From contig NZ_JADOVJ010000001.1 in the NCBI RefSeq assembly GCF_015752315.1, forward strand, positions 4,890,501 to 4,954,500: a stretch of DNA of 64,000 nt. The letters are read 5' to 3'. This document shows positions 8,907 through 18,014 of the stretch, one piece after another (the stretch's first letter is position 1; every line of letters begins with the position of its first letter). The stretch is from Nocardioides luteus. Lineage in GTDB: Bacteria > Actinomycetota > Actinomycetes > Propionibacteriales > Nocardioidaceae. Under the pieces are notes generated by a model that was given only the letters and a program-made list of their open reading frames with translations, did no database searches and was not told the origin of the DNA. The position numbers were made by a program, and so were the translations under genes.

Positions 8907-8945
8907 CTAGCGAGCAGCCACCTCACGCATCCAATCGTTCTTCAT
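8907..8945 (-). CDS. Putative leader peptide MKNDWMREVAAR (12 aa)
   Basis: ATG 8945 to TAG 8907. The upstream sequence GAAAGGAGGTGATCC (8952-8966) is complementary to the 3' end of 16S rRNA over about 15 bases, far longer than at any other gene here, with AGGAGG 12 bases before the ATG. A frame this short with such a site, inside a structured leader, argues for a translated regulatory peptide rather than chance. No known family is recalled with certainty. Confidence 0.5.
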   Translation of the reverse strand: MKNDWMREVAAR

Positions 8946-9018
8946 CTGATCGGATCACCTCCTTTCCCGTGTGCCTCAACGGTAGGCGTCGAGGCCGGCC
9001 GGGTTCAAAGGGTTTATT

Positions 9019-11046
9019 TCAAGCGGTCGCGCGCTCCTCCTCGACGATCGCGTGGCTGAACTGCGACTGGTAGAGCTCGGCGTACGCCCCACCTGCCTCG
9101 AGCAGCTCGGCGTGGTCGCCCTGCTCGACGATCGCGCCGTCGCGCATGACCAGGATCAGGTCGGCGTCGCGGATCGTGGAGAGCCGGTGGGCGATCACGA
9201 AGGACGTACGGTCCGAGCGCAGCGCCGCCATGGCGTGCTGCAGGAGCAGCTCGGTGCGGGTGTCGACCGAGGAGGTCGCCTCGTCGAGGATCAGCAGCGA
9301 CGGCTCGGCGAGGAAGGCCCGGGCGATCGTGACCAGCTGCCGTTCGCCCGCCGAGAGGTTGCCGCCCTCGTCGGTGATCAGGGTGTCGTAGCCGTCGGGG
9401 AGCGAGTGCACGAACCTGTCGACGTACGTCGCCCGGGCCGCCTCGAGGAGCTCCTCCTCGGTCGCGGACGGCCGGCCGTAGCGGATGTTGTCGCGGATGG
9501 TGCCCTCGAAGAGCCAGGTGTCCTGGAGCACCATGCCGGTGCGCCCTCGCAGGTCCGCGCGAGGGATCGAGGCGATGTCGACGCCGTCGAGGGTGATCCG
9601 GCCGGCGTCGAGCTCGTAGAACCTCATGATCAGGTTGACCAGCGTGGTCTTGCCGGCTCCGGTGGGACCGACGATCGCGACGGTCTGCCCGGGGCGGGCC
9701 ACCAGCGACAGGTCCTCGATGAGCGGCCTGTCCTTGTCGTAGGCGAACGAGACGTGCTCGAACCGGACCTCGCCGGCGCCGGCCGACCCGCCCCTGGCCG
9801 CTCCGACGTCGGGCGACTGGTCCTCGGCGTCGAGGAGCTCGAAGACCCGCTCGGCCGAGGCGACGCCCGACTGGAGCAGGTTCATCATCGAGGCGAGGGT
9901 GGTGATGGGCTGGGTGAACTGGCGCGAGTACTGGATGAAGGCCTGCAGCTCGCCCAGGCTCAGCGCGCCGCTGGCGACGCGGAGCGACCCGACCACGCAG
10001 ACCACCACGAACATCAGGTTGCCCACGAACATCATCAGCGGCATCAGGATCCCGCTGATGAACTGGGCCTTGAAGGCGGCGGCGAAGAGCTTGTCGTTCT
10101 CCTCGGCGAAGGTCTTCTCGACCTCCTCCTGGCGACCGAAGACCTTGACCAGGTCGTGCCCCGAGAAGGTCTCCTCGATGTGACCGTTGAGCTTGCCGGT
10201 GCTGCGCCACTGGGCCACGAACTGCCCCTGGGACCGCTTCATCACCGCACCGGTCACGACCAGCGAGACCGGCACCGCGAGCAGCGCGATCAGGGCGAGC
10301 ACCGGGCTGATCCAGAACATCATGAACAGCACCGTCACCAGCGTGAACAGCGCGGTCAGCACCTGGCTGAAGGTCTGCTGCAGCGTCTGGCTGATGTTGT
10401 CGATGTCGTTGGTGACCCGGCTGAGCAGCTCGCCTCGCGGCTGCTTGTCGAAGTAGGACAGCGGGACGCTGTGCACCTTCTTCTCGACGTCCTCACGCAG
10501 CCCCTTCACGGTGCCCTGGACGACCGAGTTGAGGATCCAGCCCTGCGCGAAGGAGAGCATCGAGGCGACCAGGTAGACGACGAGCACGACCATCAACGCG
10601 TTGCGCAGGGCGTCGAAGTCGACGCCGTGGCCGGGGTTGACGTAGTCCATCCCGGAGAGCATGTCGGCGAGCTTGTCGTCGCCCTGGGCCCGCAGGCCCT
10701 CGACCGCCTGCTCCTGGGTCACCCCGGCAGGCAGCTCGCGGGAGAAGACGCCGCCGAAGATGATGTTGGTCGCCTTGCCGAGCAGCCACGGACCGAGCGA
10801 CATCAGCGTCACGCTGATCGCGGCCAGGACGATCGTGGCGAAGGCATGGATCTTGTAGGGCGCCATCCGGCGCAGCAGCCGCTTGGCCGAGGGGACGAAG
10901 TTCATCGCCTTGTCCCCCACCGCGCCGCCGGCGCCCATCGGGCCGGGGCCGCCCTGGGGACGTACGATCCGTTCGGTCTTCTTCATCTGGCCGTTCTGGC
11001 CGTTCTGGCTGGTCTGGCTGGTCTGGCCGGTCTTGGGGTCGCTCAT
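9019..11046 (-). CDS. Heterodimeric ABC exporter, subunit with intact catalytic site
   Basis: 675 residues: an N-terminal six-helix exporter domain (about 60-400), then an ATPase domain with Walker A GPTGAGKTT, Walker B LLILDEATSSVD with the catalytic Glu, and the switch His in VIAHRLS. The signature reads LSAGERQ rather than LSGGQ. The first 20 residues are a polar repeat rich in GQTSQ/NGQ, encoded by short tandem repeats at about 10988-11033. ATG 11046 overlaps the stop of the partner gene by 4 bases. Together with the partner, whose own ATPase site is degenerate, it should form a multidrug or lipid exporter of the BmrCD/TM287-288 type. Confidence 0.93.
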   Translation of the reverse strand: MSDPKTGQTSQTSQNGQNGQMKKTERIVRPQGGPGPMGAGGAVGDKAMNFVPSAKRLLRRMAPYKIHAFATIVLAAISVTLMSLGPWLLGKATNIIFGGVFSRELPAGVTQEQAVEGLRAQGDDKLADMLSGMDYVNPGHGVDFDALRNALMVVLVVYLVASMLSFAQGWILNSVVQGTVKGLREDVEKKVHSVPLSYFDKQPRGELLSRVTNDIDNISQTLQQTFSQVLTALFTLVTVLFMMFWISPVLALIALLAVPVSLVVTGAVMKRSQGQFVAQWRSTGKLNGHIEETFSGHDLVKVFGRQEEVEKTFAEENDKLFAAAFKAQFISGILMPLMMFVGNLMFVVVCVVGSLRVASGALSLGELQAFIQYSRQFTQPITTLASMMNLLQSGVASAERVFELLDAEDQSPDVGAARGGSAGAGEVRFEHVSFAYDKDRPLIEDLSLVARPGQTVAIVGPTGAGKTTLVNLIMRFYELDAGRITLDGVDIASIPRADLRGRTGMVLQDTWLFEGTIRDNIRYGRPSATEEELLEAARATYVDRFVHSLPDGYDTLITDEGGNLSAGERQLVTIARAFLAEPSLLILDEATSSVDTRTELLLQHAMAALRSDRTSFVIAHRLSTIRDADLILVMRDGAIVEQGDHAELLEAGGAYAELYQSQFSHAIVEEERATA

Positions 11047-12791
11047 GCGGCGGCCTCCTCTGCGCTGAGCTGGGAGGAGACGATCTCCTGGTAGGTGGCG
11101 TTGGCTCCGAGCAGCTCCTCGTGAGTGCCCTCGCCGACGATGGCGCCGTCCTCGAGCACGAGGATCTTGTCGGCGTCGCGGATGGTGGAGACGCGCTGGG
11201 CGACCACGATGACCGTGGCGTTGCGGGTCTCGGGGGCGAGCGCAGCGCGGAGCCGGGCGTCGGTGGCGACGTCGAGCGCCGAGAAGGAGTCGTCGAAGAG
11301 GTAGATGTCAGGGCGGCGTACCAGCGCGCGGGCGATCGCCAGGCGCTGCCGCTGACCACCGGAGACGTTGGTGCCGCCCTGGTCGATCTCGGCGTCGAGG
11401 CCGGTGCCGCCCTCGGGCGCCATCCGCTCCACGAAGTCGCGTGCTTGGGCGACCTCGAGCGCGTGCCAGAGCTCCTCGTCGGTGGCGTCCGGCTTGCCGT
11501 GGAGCAGGTTGGACCGGACGGTGCCTGTGAAGAGGAAGGCCTTCTGCGGGACCAGCCCGAGGGAGCTGCGCAGGGTGGCCGGGTCGAGGTCGCGTACGTC
11601 GATCCCACCCACCCGGACGACGCCGGCCGTCGCGTCGAAGAGCCGCGGGACGAGGCCCAGGAGGGTCGTCTTGCCGGCTCCGGTGGAGCCGATGATCGCG
11701 ACGGTCTGCCCAGGGCGGGCCTCGAAGGTGATGTCGTGGAGGACGGGGTGGTCGGCACCGGGGTAGGTGAAGCCGGCGCCGGTCAGGTCGACGTGCCCGC
11801 GCCGGGAGATCTCGGTGACGCCGGCTGCCGGCGGGGTCACCGACGTCTCGGTGTCGAGGACCTCGGCGATCCGGTCGGCGCAGACGGCCGCACGCGGCAC
11901 CTGCATGAGCATGAACGTGCCCATCATGATCGACATCAGGATCTGCATCAGGTACTGCAGGAAGGCGGTCAGCGGGCCGATCTGCATCACGCCGTCGTCG
12001 ACCCGGATGCCGCCGAACCAGATCACCGCGACGCTGGCGACGTTGATGACCAGCATCATCAGCGGGAACATCGTCGACATCCAGCGCCCGGCCCGCAGCG
12101 CGACGTCGGTGAGCTCGTCGTTGGCCTTCGCGAAGCGCTCGGTCTCCTGACGCTCGCGTACGAACGCACGGATCACCCGGATGCCGGTGATCTGCTCACG
12201 CAGGATGCGGTTGACCGCGTCGATGCGCTCCTGCACCCTGCGGAAGTTGGGGACCATGCCGCGCACGACCACGGTCATGGAGAGCAGCAGCACCGGGATG
12301 ACCACCGCGAGCAGCCAGGCGAGGCCGGCGTCCTCCCGGATGGCCATCACGACGCCGCCGACCATCATCATCGGCACCATCACCGCGAGCGTGCAGGTCA
12401 GCACGGCGAGCATCTGGACCTGCTGGACGTCGTTGGTCGTCCGGGTGATCAGCGACGGGGCGCCGAAGCGGCCGACCTCGCGGGCGCTGAAGGAGCCGAC
12501 CTTCGCGAAGATCGCCGCCCGCAGGTCGCGGCCGAAGCTCATCGAGCTGCGTGCGGCGAAGTAGACGCTGGCGATCGAGCACAGGATCTGCACCAGCGCC
12601 ACGGCGAGCATGATCGCGCCGATCCTCATGATGTAGCCGGTGTCGCCCTCGGCCACGCCCTGGTCGATGATGTCGGCGTTGAGGCTGGGCAGCAGCATGA
12701 AGGCCGAGGTCGAGAAGAGCTGCAGGATCGCGATGACGACCAGGAATCTCTTGTACGGGAGCAGGTAGTCCCGCAGCAGTCGGAGAAGCAT
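11043..12791 (-). CDS. Heterodimeric ABC exporter, subunit with degenerate ATPase site
   Basis: 582 residues: six transmembrane helices (about 15-310) fused to an ATPase domain with Walker A GSTGAGKTT and signature VSGGQRQ. Walker B ends FDDSFSALD, with Asp where the catalytic Glu belongs, and the H-loop reads VVAQRVS, with Gln replacing the switch His. Both changes are the classical marks of the non-catalytic half of asymmetric ABC exporters. It starts at ATG 12791 directly after the TetR stop (12792), so the regulator and both subunits form one minus-strand operon. Confidence 0.94.
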   Translation of the reverse strand: MLLRLLRDYLLPYKRFLVVIAILQLFSTSAFMLLPSLNADIIDQGVAEGDTGYIMRIGAIMLAVALVQILCSIASVYFAARSSMSFGRDLRAAIFAKVGSFSAREVGRFGAPSLITRTTNDVQQVQMLAVLTCTLAVMVPMMMVGGVVMAIREDAGLAWLLAVVIPVLLLSMTVVVRGMVPNFRRVQERIDAVNRILREQITGIRVIRAFVRERQETERFAKANDELTDVALRAGRWMSTMFPLMMLVINVASVAVIWFGGIRVDDGVMQIGPLTAFLQYLMQILMSIMMGTFMLMQVPRAAVCADRIAEVLDTETSVTPPAAGVTEISRRGHVDLTGAGFTYPGADHPVLHDITFEARPGQTVAIIGSTGAGKTTLLGLVPRLFDATAGVVRVGGIDVRDLDPATLRSSLGLVPQKAFLFTGTVRSNLLHGKPDATDEELWHALEVAQARDFVERMAPEGGTGLDAEIDQGGTNVSGGQRQRLAIARALVRRPDIYLFDDSFSALDVATDARLRAALAPETRNATVIVVAQRVSTIRDADKILVLEDGAIVGEGTHEELLGANATYQEIVSSQLSAEEAAA

Positions 12792-13421
12792 TCAGGGGGT
12801 CTCTCTGGTCAGGATGCCTCCGAGCAGCACGTCGATGACGTCCTCGCTGCTCAACGGCTGGTTCGTTCGGTTCAGACCGGGGAGCCAGGCCCCGATCGTG
12901 AGGCTGCGCAGCACCAGCGCCGCCTTGCGCGGCGGCAGCCGCAGCTCGTCCACGTGCGGCTCGAACACGAGCCTCGTCAGGTTGTCGATGAGGGCCTTGT
13001 TGGCCTCGATGAGGAACGTCGGCGGGCCGTGGGGATGACGTACGCCCTCGGGGTCCGCCTCCTCCATCACGGCCGAGCGCACGGCCATCATGACGAGGAC
13101 ACCACGCTGCGAGCCTGCGGCCAGCAGGTCGATCACGGCCCGGAGCTTGTCCTCGATCTCGGTCTTGTCCTCGAGCACGTCCGCCATGGACTCTCCGGTC
13201 CTGACCGGGTCGAAGACGTTCTCCGCCACCGCCCGGTAGAGCTCCTTCTTGTCACGGAAGTGCCTGAAGATCGTGCCTTCGGCGACTCCGGCCGCCTCGG
13301 CGATCAGCCGCGTGGTCGTTGCCGTGCCGTGCTCGATCAGCAGCGTCTCGGTCGCCGCGATGATCGCTGCGCGCCGGTCGGCTGCGGGAATCGGCTTCGC
13401 CCGCGTACGTCGTTCGTCCAC
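12792..13421 (-). CDS. TetR-family transcriptional regulator of the ABC exporter
   Basis: About 209 residues from GTG 13421. The N-terminal HTH (TRLIAEAAGVAEGTIFRHF) is typical of TetR proteins; the rest is a helical ligand-binding domain. GTG 13421 is preferred because TACGCT ends 7 bases upstream, as in a leaderless transcript, and the palindrome 13437-13454 lies just outside; GTG 13451 would sit inside the palindrome. The two exporter genes follow immediately, so autoregulation of a drug-inducible efflux operon is likely. Confidence 0.9.
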   Translation of the reverse strand: MDERRTRAKPIPAADRRAAIIAATETLLIEHGTATTTRLIAEAAGVAEGTIFRHFRDKKELYRAVAENVFDPVRTGESMADVLEDKTEIEDKLRAVIDLLAAGSQRGVLVMMAVRSAVMEEADPEGVRHPHGPPTFLIEANKALIDNLTRLVFEPHVDELRLPPRKAALVLRSLTIGAWLPGLNRTNQPLSSEDVIDVLLGGILTRETP

Positions 13422-13436
13422 GTCGACGAGCGTAAA

Positions 13437-13454
13437 TGAGTGAGCACTCACTCA
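13437..13454. promoter_or_regulatory. TetR-type operator palindrome
   Basis: A perfect inverted repeat of TGAGTGA and TCACTCA separated by GCAC, 18 bp in all, sits between the divergent TetR/exporter operon and the subtilase gene. Its position just upstream of the predicted -10 of the TetR gene suggests autorepression. Confidence 0.65.
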
Positions 13455-13456
13455 CA

Positions 13457-13471
13457 ACCCAATTATTGGGT
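13457..13471. promoter_or_regulatory. Second palindrome in the divergent intergenic region
   Basis: A 15-bp palindrome, ACCCAAT-T-ATTGGGT, lies 3 bases beyond the TetR-type operator, towards the subtilase gene. It is the most AT-rich part of the gap and could be a separate regulator site; its owner is unknown. Confidence 0.35.
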
Positions 13472-13600
13472 GGATGGTGGATCCAAACCCTGTTCCATCG
13501 GATGCGGACTAGGGCATGCTGGGCCCACTGTCGGGCCGACAAGGGCCATGACAGCGGTGGTCCCGACAATCTCGACCACCGAATCCGGAATGGAGACAGC

Positions 13601-15310
13601 ATGCGTAGGTTGTTGACAGGTGCGACCGCGGTCGCACTGGGGGTCACCGGCGCCCTCGTCATGGCGAACTCGGGAACCGCCACCTCCGACAAGGAGGTCC
13701 GCTATGTCGTGGCATATGCCGAGGGATCCTCGGCCGCCACTGCCCGTGCCGCGGTGAAGGCCGCCGGGGGCGAGATCGTCTCGGAGAACAGTGCCATCGG
13801 TGTCGCGACGGTGACCGCGGGTGAGGACTTCGCCGAGGCGGCCAACGCCTCGAGCGCCCTCGTCGGCGCGGCCCAGGACAGGATCGTGGGCGCCAACACC
13901 CCCGACGGGGCGAGCAACGCCCGCAAGCAGGAGGTGTCGAAGGTCGAGACCGAGTTCCGTGGCGGTAAGGGCACCGCGCCCAAGACGCCGAAGCCCAAGG
14001 GCGGCACGGAGCCGCTCTCCGGCCTGCAGTGGGACATGAAGCAGATCCACGCCGGGGACGCCAACAAGACCGAGCGCGGCAAGGGTGTCCGCGTCGGCAT
14101 CCTGGACACCGGTGTCGACGGGTCGCACCCCGACATCGCACCCAACTTCGACGCCGGCCTGAGCCGCAACTTCACCACCGACATCCCGGTCGACGCCAAC
14201 GGCGACCCGGTCGACGGTCCGTGTGAGGACGAGCCCGACGCCTCCTGCGAGGACGCGGCCGACGTCGACGAGAACGGCCACGGCACCCACGTCGCCTCGA
14301 CCATCGCCTCCCCGGTCAACGGCGTCGGCATCACCGGCGTCGCTCCCGAGGCCGACATCGTCAACCTCCGCGCCGGCCAGGACTCCGGCTACTTCTTCCT
14401 GCAGCCCTCGGTCGACGCGCTGACCTACGCCGGCCGCCACGGCATCGACGTGGTCAACATGAGCTACTACGTCGACCCGTGGCTGTTCAACTGCACCAAC
14501 CACCCGGCCGACTCCGCCGCCGACCAGGCCGAGCAGGTCACGATCATCACCGCGATGCAGCGTGCCCTCGACTACGCCCGCGGCCACGGCGTGACCCTCA
14601 TCGCCGCCGCCGGCAACCAGGCGATCGACTACACCAAGCCGCAGACCGACGCGAGCAGCCCCGACTACGCCAGCGAGCCCGGCGAGGCCGCCTACGTCCG
14701 TGACCTGCTCGACCCGGAGTCGTGCGTCTCGATGCCCACCGAGGGCAACGGGGTCATCGCGGTCAGCGCCACCGGCCCGTCCGAGCGCAAGTCCTACTAC
14801 TCCAGCTACGGCAACGGCTTCGTCGACGTCGCGGCGCCTGGTGGGGATGCGTACGACACCGCGGACGGCACGCGCGACTTCGCCGCCAACATCCTGGCCG
14901 CCTACCCCTACGACCTGGCCGTGGCCGAGGGCGCGATCGACCCGGCGACCGGCGAGGTCGTGGTCCCGTGGGCCGTCGCGGACTGCTCCAGCGGCGAGTG
15001 CTCCTACTACCAGTACCTGCAGGGCACCTCGATGGCCTCCCCGCACGCTGCTGGTGTGGCCGCGCTGATCGTCGGCGAGTACGGCAGCCGCGACCGCTCC
15101 GGCAAGACCCTCTCACCCACCAAGGTCGAGAAGATCCTGCTCAAGTCGGCCACCGACAAGGCCTGCCCGGTCCCGGCGGACTTCACCTATGTCCGCCACC
15201 TGCCCGACGGCTCGACGCGGACCAGCACGCACACCTGTGAGGGTGGCGACGCGCCGAACGGCTTCTACGGCAGCGGCATCGTCAACGCCGAGGCGGCTGT
15301 CAGCCGCTGA
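13601..15310 (+). CDS. Secreted subtilisin-like serine protease (S8)
   Basis: 569 residues from ATG 13601, with GGAG upstream. A signal peptide (MRRLLTGATAVALGV...) is followed by an inhibitor-I9-like propeptide (RYVVAYAEG onward) and a low-complexity Lys/Pro/Gly linker. The catalytic triad is visible: Asp in VGILDTGVDGSHPD, His in NGHGTHVAS and Ser in GTSMASPHAAG. Several Cys pairs in inserts suggest disulfides outside the cell. No cell-wall anchor or C-terminal domain is present. It stands alone, divergent from the TetR gene. Confidence 0.95.
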   Translation: MRRLLTGATAVALGVTGALVMANSGTATSDKEVRYVVAYAEGSSAATARAAVKAAGGEIVSENSAIGVATVTAGEDFAEAANASSALVGAAQDRIVGANTPDGASNARKQEVSKVETEFRGGKGTAPKTPKPKGGTEPLSGLQWDMKQIHAGDANKTERGKGVRVGILDTGVDGSHPDIAPNFDAGLSRNFTTDIPVDANGDPVDGPCEDEPDASCEDAADVDENGHGTHVASTIASPVNGVGITGVAPEADIVNLRAGQDSGYFFLQPSVDALTYAGRHGIDVVNMSYYVDPWLFNCTNHPADSAADQAEQVTIITAMQRALDYARGHGVTLIAAAGNQAIDYTKPQTDASSPDYASEPGEAAYVRDLLDPESCVSMPTEGNGVIAVSATGPSERKSYYSSYGNGFVDVAAPGGDAYDTADGTRDFAANILAAYPYDLAVAEGAIDPATGEVVVPWAVADCSSGECSYYQYLQGTSMASPHAAGVAALIVGEYGSRDRSGKTLSPTKVEKILLKSATDKACPVPADFTYVRHLPDGSTRTSTHTCEGGDAPNGFYGSGIVNAEAAVSR

Positions 15311-15313
15311 TGC

Positions 15314-17314
15314 TCACCCCTCGCGGATGACCGCGACCTGGCCGGCCCGCACGACGTGCGGGCCGGCCTCGTTGCCGGAGAGCAGGTCGGTGCCCCGGAC
15401 GGGGACGATGACCGCTTCGTGGGTGTGGTTGATGACGAAGACGTACGTCCCCTGCTCACCCACCCGACGGATCGCCTCGACGCCCTCGGGGAGACCCCCG
15501 ACGACCGGCTTGGTCGTGGTGAGGACCTGGTTGGCCAGGGTGTCGAGCGACTCGGGGGTGAGCTCGGTGCCGACGTACCAGGCCGTGCCCTTGCCGACCC
15601 GGCGCCGGGTGACGGCCGGGTCGCCGGCGCAGTCGCCGGTGGCGTACGCAGCCACCACATCGGCCCCGACCGCGCGGCCGCGCTCGCTCCAGATCGTGCC
15701 GGAGCCGTAGGCGGTCAGCGGGATCTCGTCGCCCTCGGGAAGCGGGCAGAACTCCTCGATCCGCACTCCGAGGAGATCGGACAGCCCGCCCGGGTAGCCG
15801 CCCAGCCGGATGTGGTCGTGCTCGTCGACGATGCCTGAGAAGTAGGTGGCGACCAAGGTGCCGCCGGCCTCGACGAAGGCGGTGAACCGCGCGATGGCCT
15901 CGTCGGAGAGCAGGTACTGCACCGGCAGCACCACCACCGCGTAGCCGTCGAGCGGGTCGGCGACCCCGACGATGTCGACACCGAGGTTGCGGGTCCAGCA
16001 GGCCTTGTGCCAGGCCCGCGCGGTCGCCATCGGGTCGACGTCGACCGACGGGTGCGAGTCGAAGGTCGCCGCCCACCACGACTCCCAGTCGAAGCAGATC
16101 GCGACGTCCGCCTGCGCGACCCGGCTGCCGGCGACCTCGGCGATCGCGGACAGGTCCGCCCCGAGGCGTACGACGTCTCGCCACAGCCGGCTCTCGGTGC
16201 CGGCGTGCGGAACCATCGCGGAGTGGAACTTCTCCGCGCCACCGCGCGAGGCGCGCCACTGGAAGAACAGTGCTCCGTCGGCACCCCGTGCGACGTGCTG
16301 GAAGGAGTTGCGGCGCATCTCGCCGGTGGTCTTGGCGATGTTGCGCGGCTGCCAGTTGACCGCAGAGGTCGAGTGCTCCATCAGCAGCCACGGTTCGCCA
16401 TGGCCCCAGGAGCGGGTCAGGTCGGCCGTCATCGCGAGCTGGTGGGTGCGGTCCTCGTCCGCGGCGATGAGGTAGTGGTCGTTGGAGACGAGGTCGCCGA
16501 CGTCGACCCAGCTGCGGTAGTCGAGCGACTTGCGGAAGCCCATGAAGTTGGTGGTCAGGGGCTTGTCGGAGTGCGCCCGCACCGCCGCCGCCTCGACCCG
16601 GTAGAGGTCGCGGATCTCATCCGAGCAGAACCGCCACCAGTCGAGCTGCTGGCCGGGGTTGGCGAAGTTGCCGTAGGAGACCTGTCGCGGCGGGCCGATC
16701 TGCTCCCAGCCGGTGTAGTGCTGGCTCCAGAAGGCGGTCGCCCAGGCCTCGTTGAGCTGCTCGATCACGCCGTAGCGGTCCTGCAGCCAGCGCCGGAAGG
16801 CCACCGCGCTGGCATCGCAGAAGCAGTGGTCGTTGTGACAGCCGTACTCGTTGTTGACGTGCCACATCACCACCGCCGGATGCTCGTCGTAGCGCTTGAC
16901 CAGCTCGGTGATCAAGGACGTGGCGGCCTCGCGATAGCCGGTCGAGGAGGGGCAGTACGCCTGGCGCGCACCGAACGCGCGCGGGTTGCCGATCTCGTCG
17001 ACGAGCGTGGCCTCCGGGTGCCGCTCGAGGAACCACGGCGGCGGGCTCGCGGTCGCGGTCGCCAGGTCCACGGCGATCCCGCCCGCGTGGAGCTTGTCGA
17101 GCACCCGGTCGAGCCAGCCGAAGTCGTACGTCCCCGGCTCGGGCTCCAGCAGGGCCCACGAGAAGATCCCCACGCTGACCAGGTTGACCCCGGCCTCCTG
17201 CATGAGGCGTACGTCCTCGTCCCAGATCTCCTCCGGCCACTGCTCCGGGTTGTAGTCGGCGCCGTAGGCGATCCGGCCGCCCAGCGCTCGGGTGACCCGC
17301 TCCATCCCCGTCAC
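15314..17314 (-). CDS. Beta-galactosidase, glycoside hydrolase family 42
   Basis: 666 residues, close to the usual GH42 length. The N terminus has the family motif YGADYNPEQWPEEIW; the acid/base Glu is in HVNNEYGCH, and the nucleophile Glu in WLLMEHSTSAVNWQ. A Cys cluster (YCPSS, then CHNDHCFC) matches the Zn-binding cysteines of many GH42 enzymes. There is no signal peptide, so it acts on imported galactosides. GTG 17314 is chosen because it overlaps the pdxH stop (GTGA); ATG 17305 is the alternative. No sugar transporter adjoins it, and its coupling to pdxH is probably just chromosomal packing. Confidence 0.95.
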   Translation of the reverse strand: MTGMERVTRALGGRIAYGADYNPEQWPEEIWDEDVRLMQEAGVNLVSVGIFSWALLEPEPGTYDFGWLDRVLDKLHAGGIAVDLATATASPPPWFLERHPEATLVDEIGNPRAFGARQAYCPSSTGYREAATSLITELVKRYDEHPAVVMWHVNNEYGCHNDHCFCDASAVAFRRWLQDRYGVIEQLNEAWATAFWSQHYTGWEQIGPPRQVSYGNFANPGQQLDWWRFCSDEIRDLYRVEAAAVRAHSDKPLTTNFMGFRKSLDYRSWVDVGDLVSNDHYLIAADEDRTHQLAMTADLTRSWGHGEPWLLMEHSTSAVNWQPRNIAKTTGEMRRNSFQHVARGADGALFFQWRASRGGAEKFHSAMVPHAGTESRLWRDVVRLGADLSAIAEVAGSRVAQADVAICFDWESWWAATFDSHPSVDVDPMATARAWHKACWTRNLGVDIVGVADPLDGYAVVVLPVQYLLSDEAIARFTAFVEAGGTLVATYFSGIVDEHDHIRLGGYPGGLSDLLGVRIEEFCPLPEGDEIPLTAYGSGTIWSERGRAVGADVVAAYATGDCAGDPAVTRRRVGKGTAWYVGTELTPESLDTLANQVLTTTKPVVGGLPEGVEAIRRVGEQGTYVFVINHTHEAVIVPVRGTDLLSGNEAGPHVVRAGQVAVIREG

Positions 17315-17958
17315 GGAGCCAGCCTCTCCGTGCGCCACGTGTCGCCCTCGCGGCGGTAGACGAGCCGGTCGTGCATCCGCCCCGGACGCCCCTGCCAGAA
17401 CTCCACGGTCTCGGGCTCGACCCGGTAGCCGCCCCACTCCTCCGGCACCGGGACCGGCTGTCCCTCGAACTGCGCCTCGACCCGCGCGTACGCCGCCTCC
17501 AGCTCCTCGCGCCCGGAGACGACCCGGCTCTGGTGGGAGGCGTGGGCGCCGAGCTGGGAGCCGCGCGGACGCTGGGAGAAGTAGGCCTCGACGTCTGCTG
17601 CGGAGAGCTCGCGGGCGACGCCGTCGATGCGTACCTGACGCTCCAGCGGGTGCCACGGGAAGAGCACCGCGCAGCGTGGGTTGCGCGCGAGGTCGCAGCC
17701 CTTGCGGGAGGCGGTGTTGGTGAAGAAGGTGAAGCCCTCGGTCGAGAACCCCTTCAGCAGCACGGTCCGCGACGAGGGCGCGCCGTCCGCCGAGACGGTC
17801 GAGACCACCATCGCGTTGGGCTCGACGATGCCCGCGTCACGGGCCTCGACGTACCACCTCTCGAACTGTTGGAACGGGTCTGCCGCGAGGTCGTCCTCGG
17901 TCAGACCGCTGCGGGTGTAAGACTCACGCGCGGCCGCCAGCTCAGCTGAGAGATCCAT
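17311..17958 (-). CDS. pdxH: Pyridoxamine 5'-phosphate oxidase
   Basis: 215 residues. FMN-dependent oxidation of pyridoxamine/pyridoxine 5'-phosphate to pyridoxal phosphate. The N-terminal half has the flavin-binding split barrel (PNAMVVSTVSADGAPSSRTV, FFTNTASRKG), and the end carries the PdxH C-terminal motif (WQGRPGRMHDRLVYRR), which separates it from other PPOX proteins. ATG 17958 is preceded by TAGGTT exactly 6 bases upstream, consistent with a leaderless transcript. Confidence 0.96.
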   Translation of the reverse strand: MDLSAELAAARESYTRSGLTEDDLAADPFQQFERWYVEARDAGIVEPNAMVVSTVSADGAPSSRTVLLKGFSTEGFTFFTNTASRKGCDLARNPRCAVLFPWHPLERQVRIDGVARELSAADVEAYFSQRPRGSQLGAHASHQSRVVSGREELEAAYARVEAQFEGQPVPVPEEWGGYRVEPETVEFWQGRPGRMHDRLVYRREGDTWRTERLAP

Positions 17959-18014
17959 GGTCTCAACCTACGACGTCGTGGAGTCACCGGTGCCGGGGAC
18001 TCGACCCGTACGGA

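Larger units (their letters stand above)
8800..8972 (-). promoter_or_regulatory. Candidate leader-peptide attenuator RNA upstream of the efflux operon
   Basis: A promoter-like pair TTGAAC (9003-9008) and TACCGT (8979-8984), 18 bases apart, would start transcription near 8972 on the minus strand. The leader then contains an extended Shine-Dalgarno sequence, a 12-codon reading frame, and three segments that can pair in two ways: segment A (8914-8922, within the reading frame) with B (8902-8908) as a hairpin over its stop codon, or A with C (8859-8867, 9 bp perfect). The terminator-like stem 8800-8857 starts directly after C. This is the arrangement of ribosome-controlled attenuators, but function is inferred only from sequence. 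Confidence 0.5.

Noticed and set aside
8952..8966. Fragment of a 16S rRNA gene 3' end
   Set aside because: Only 15 bases match and the bases before them do not; the complementary strand makes sense as a ribosome-binding site for a short reading frame.
9052..13439. Very long plus-strand open frames opposite the ABC exporter genes
   Set aside because: They mirror minus-strand genes with complete ABC and TetR motifs; their Asp/Arg/Gly/His-rich products resemble no protein.
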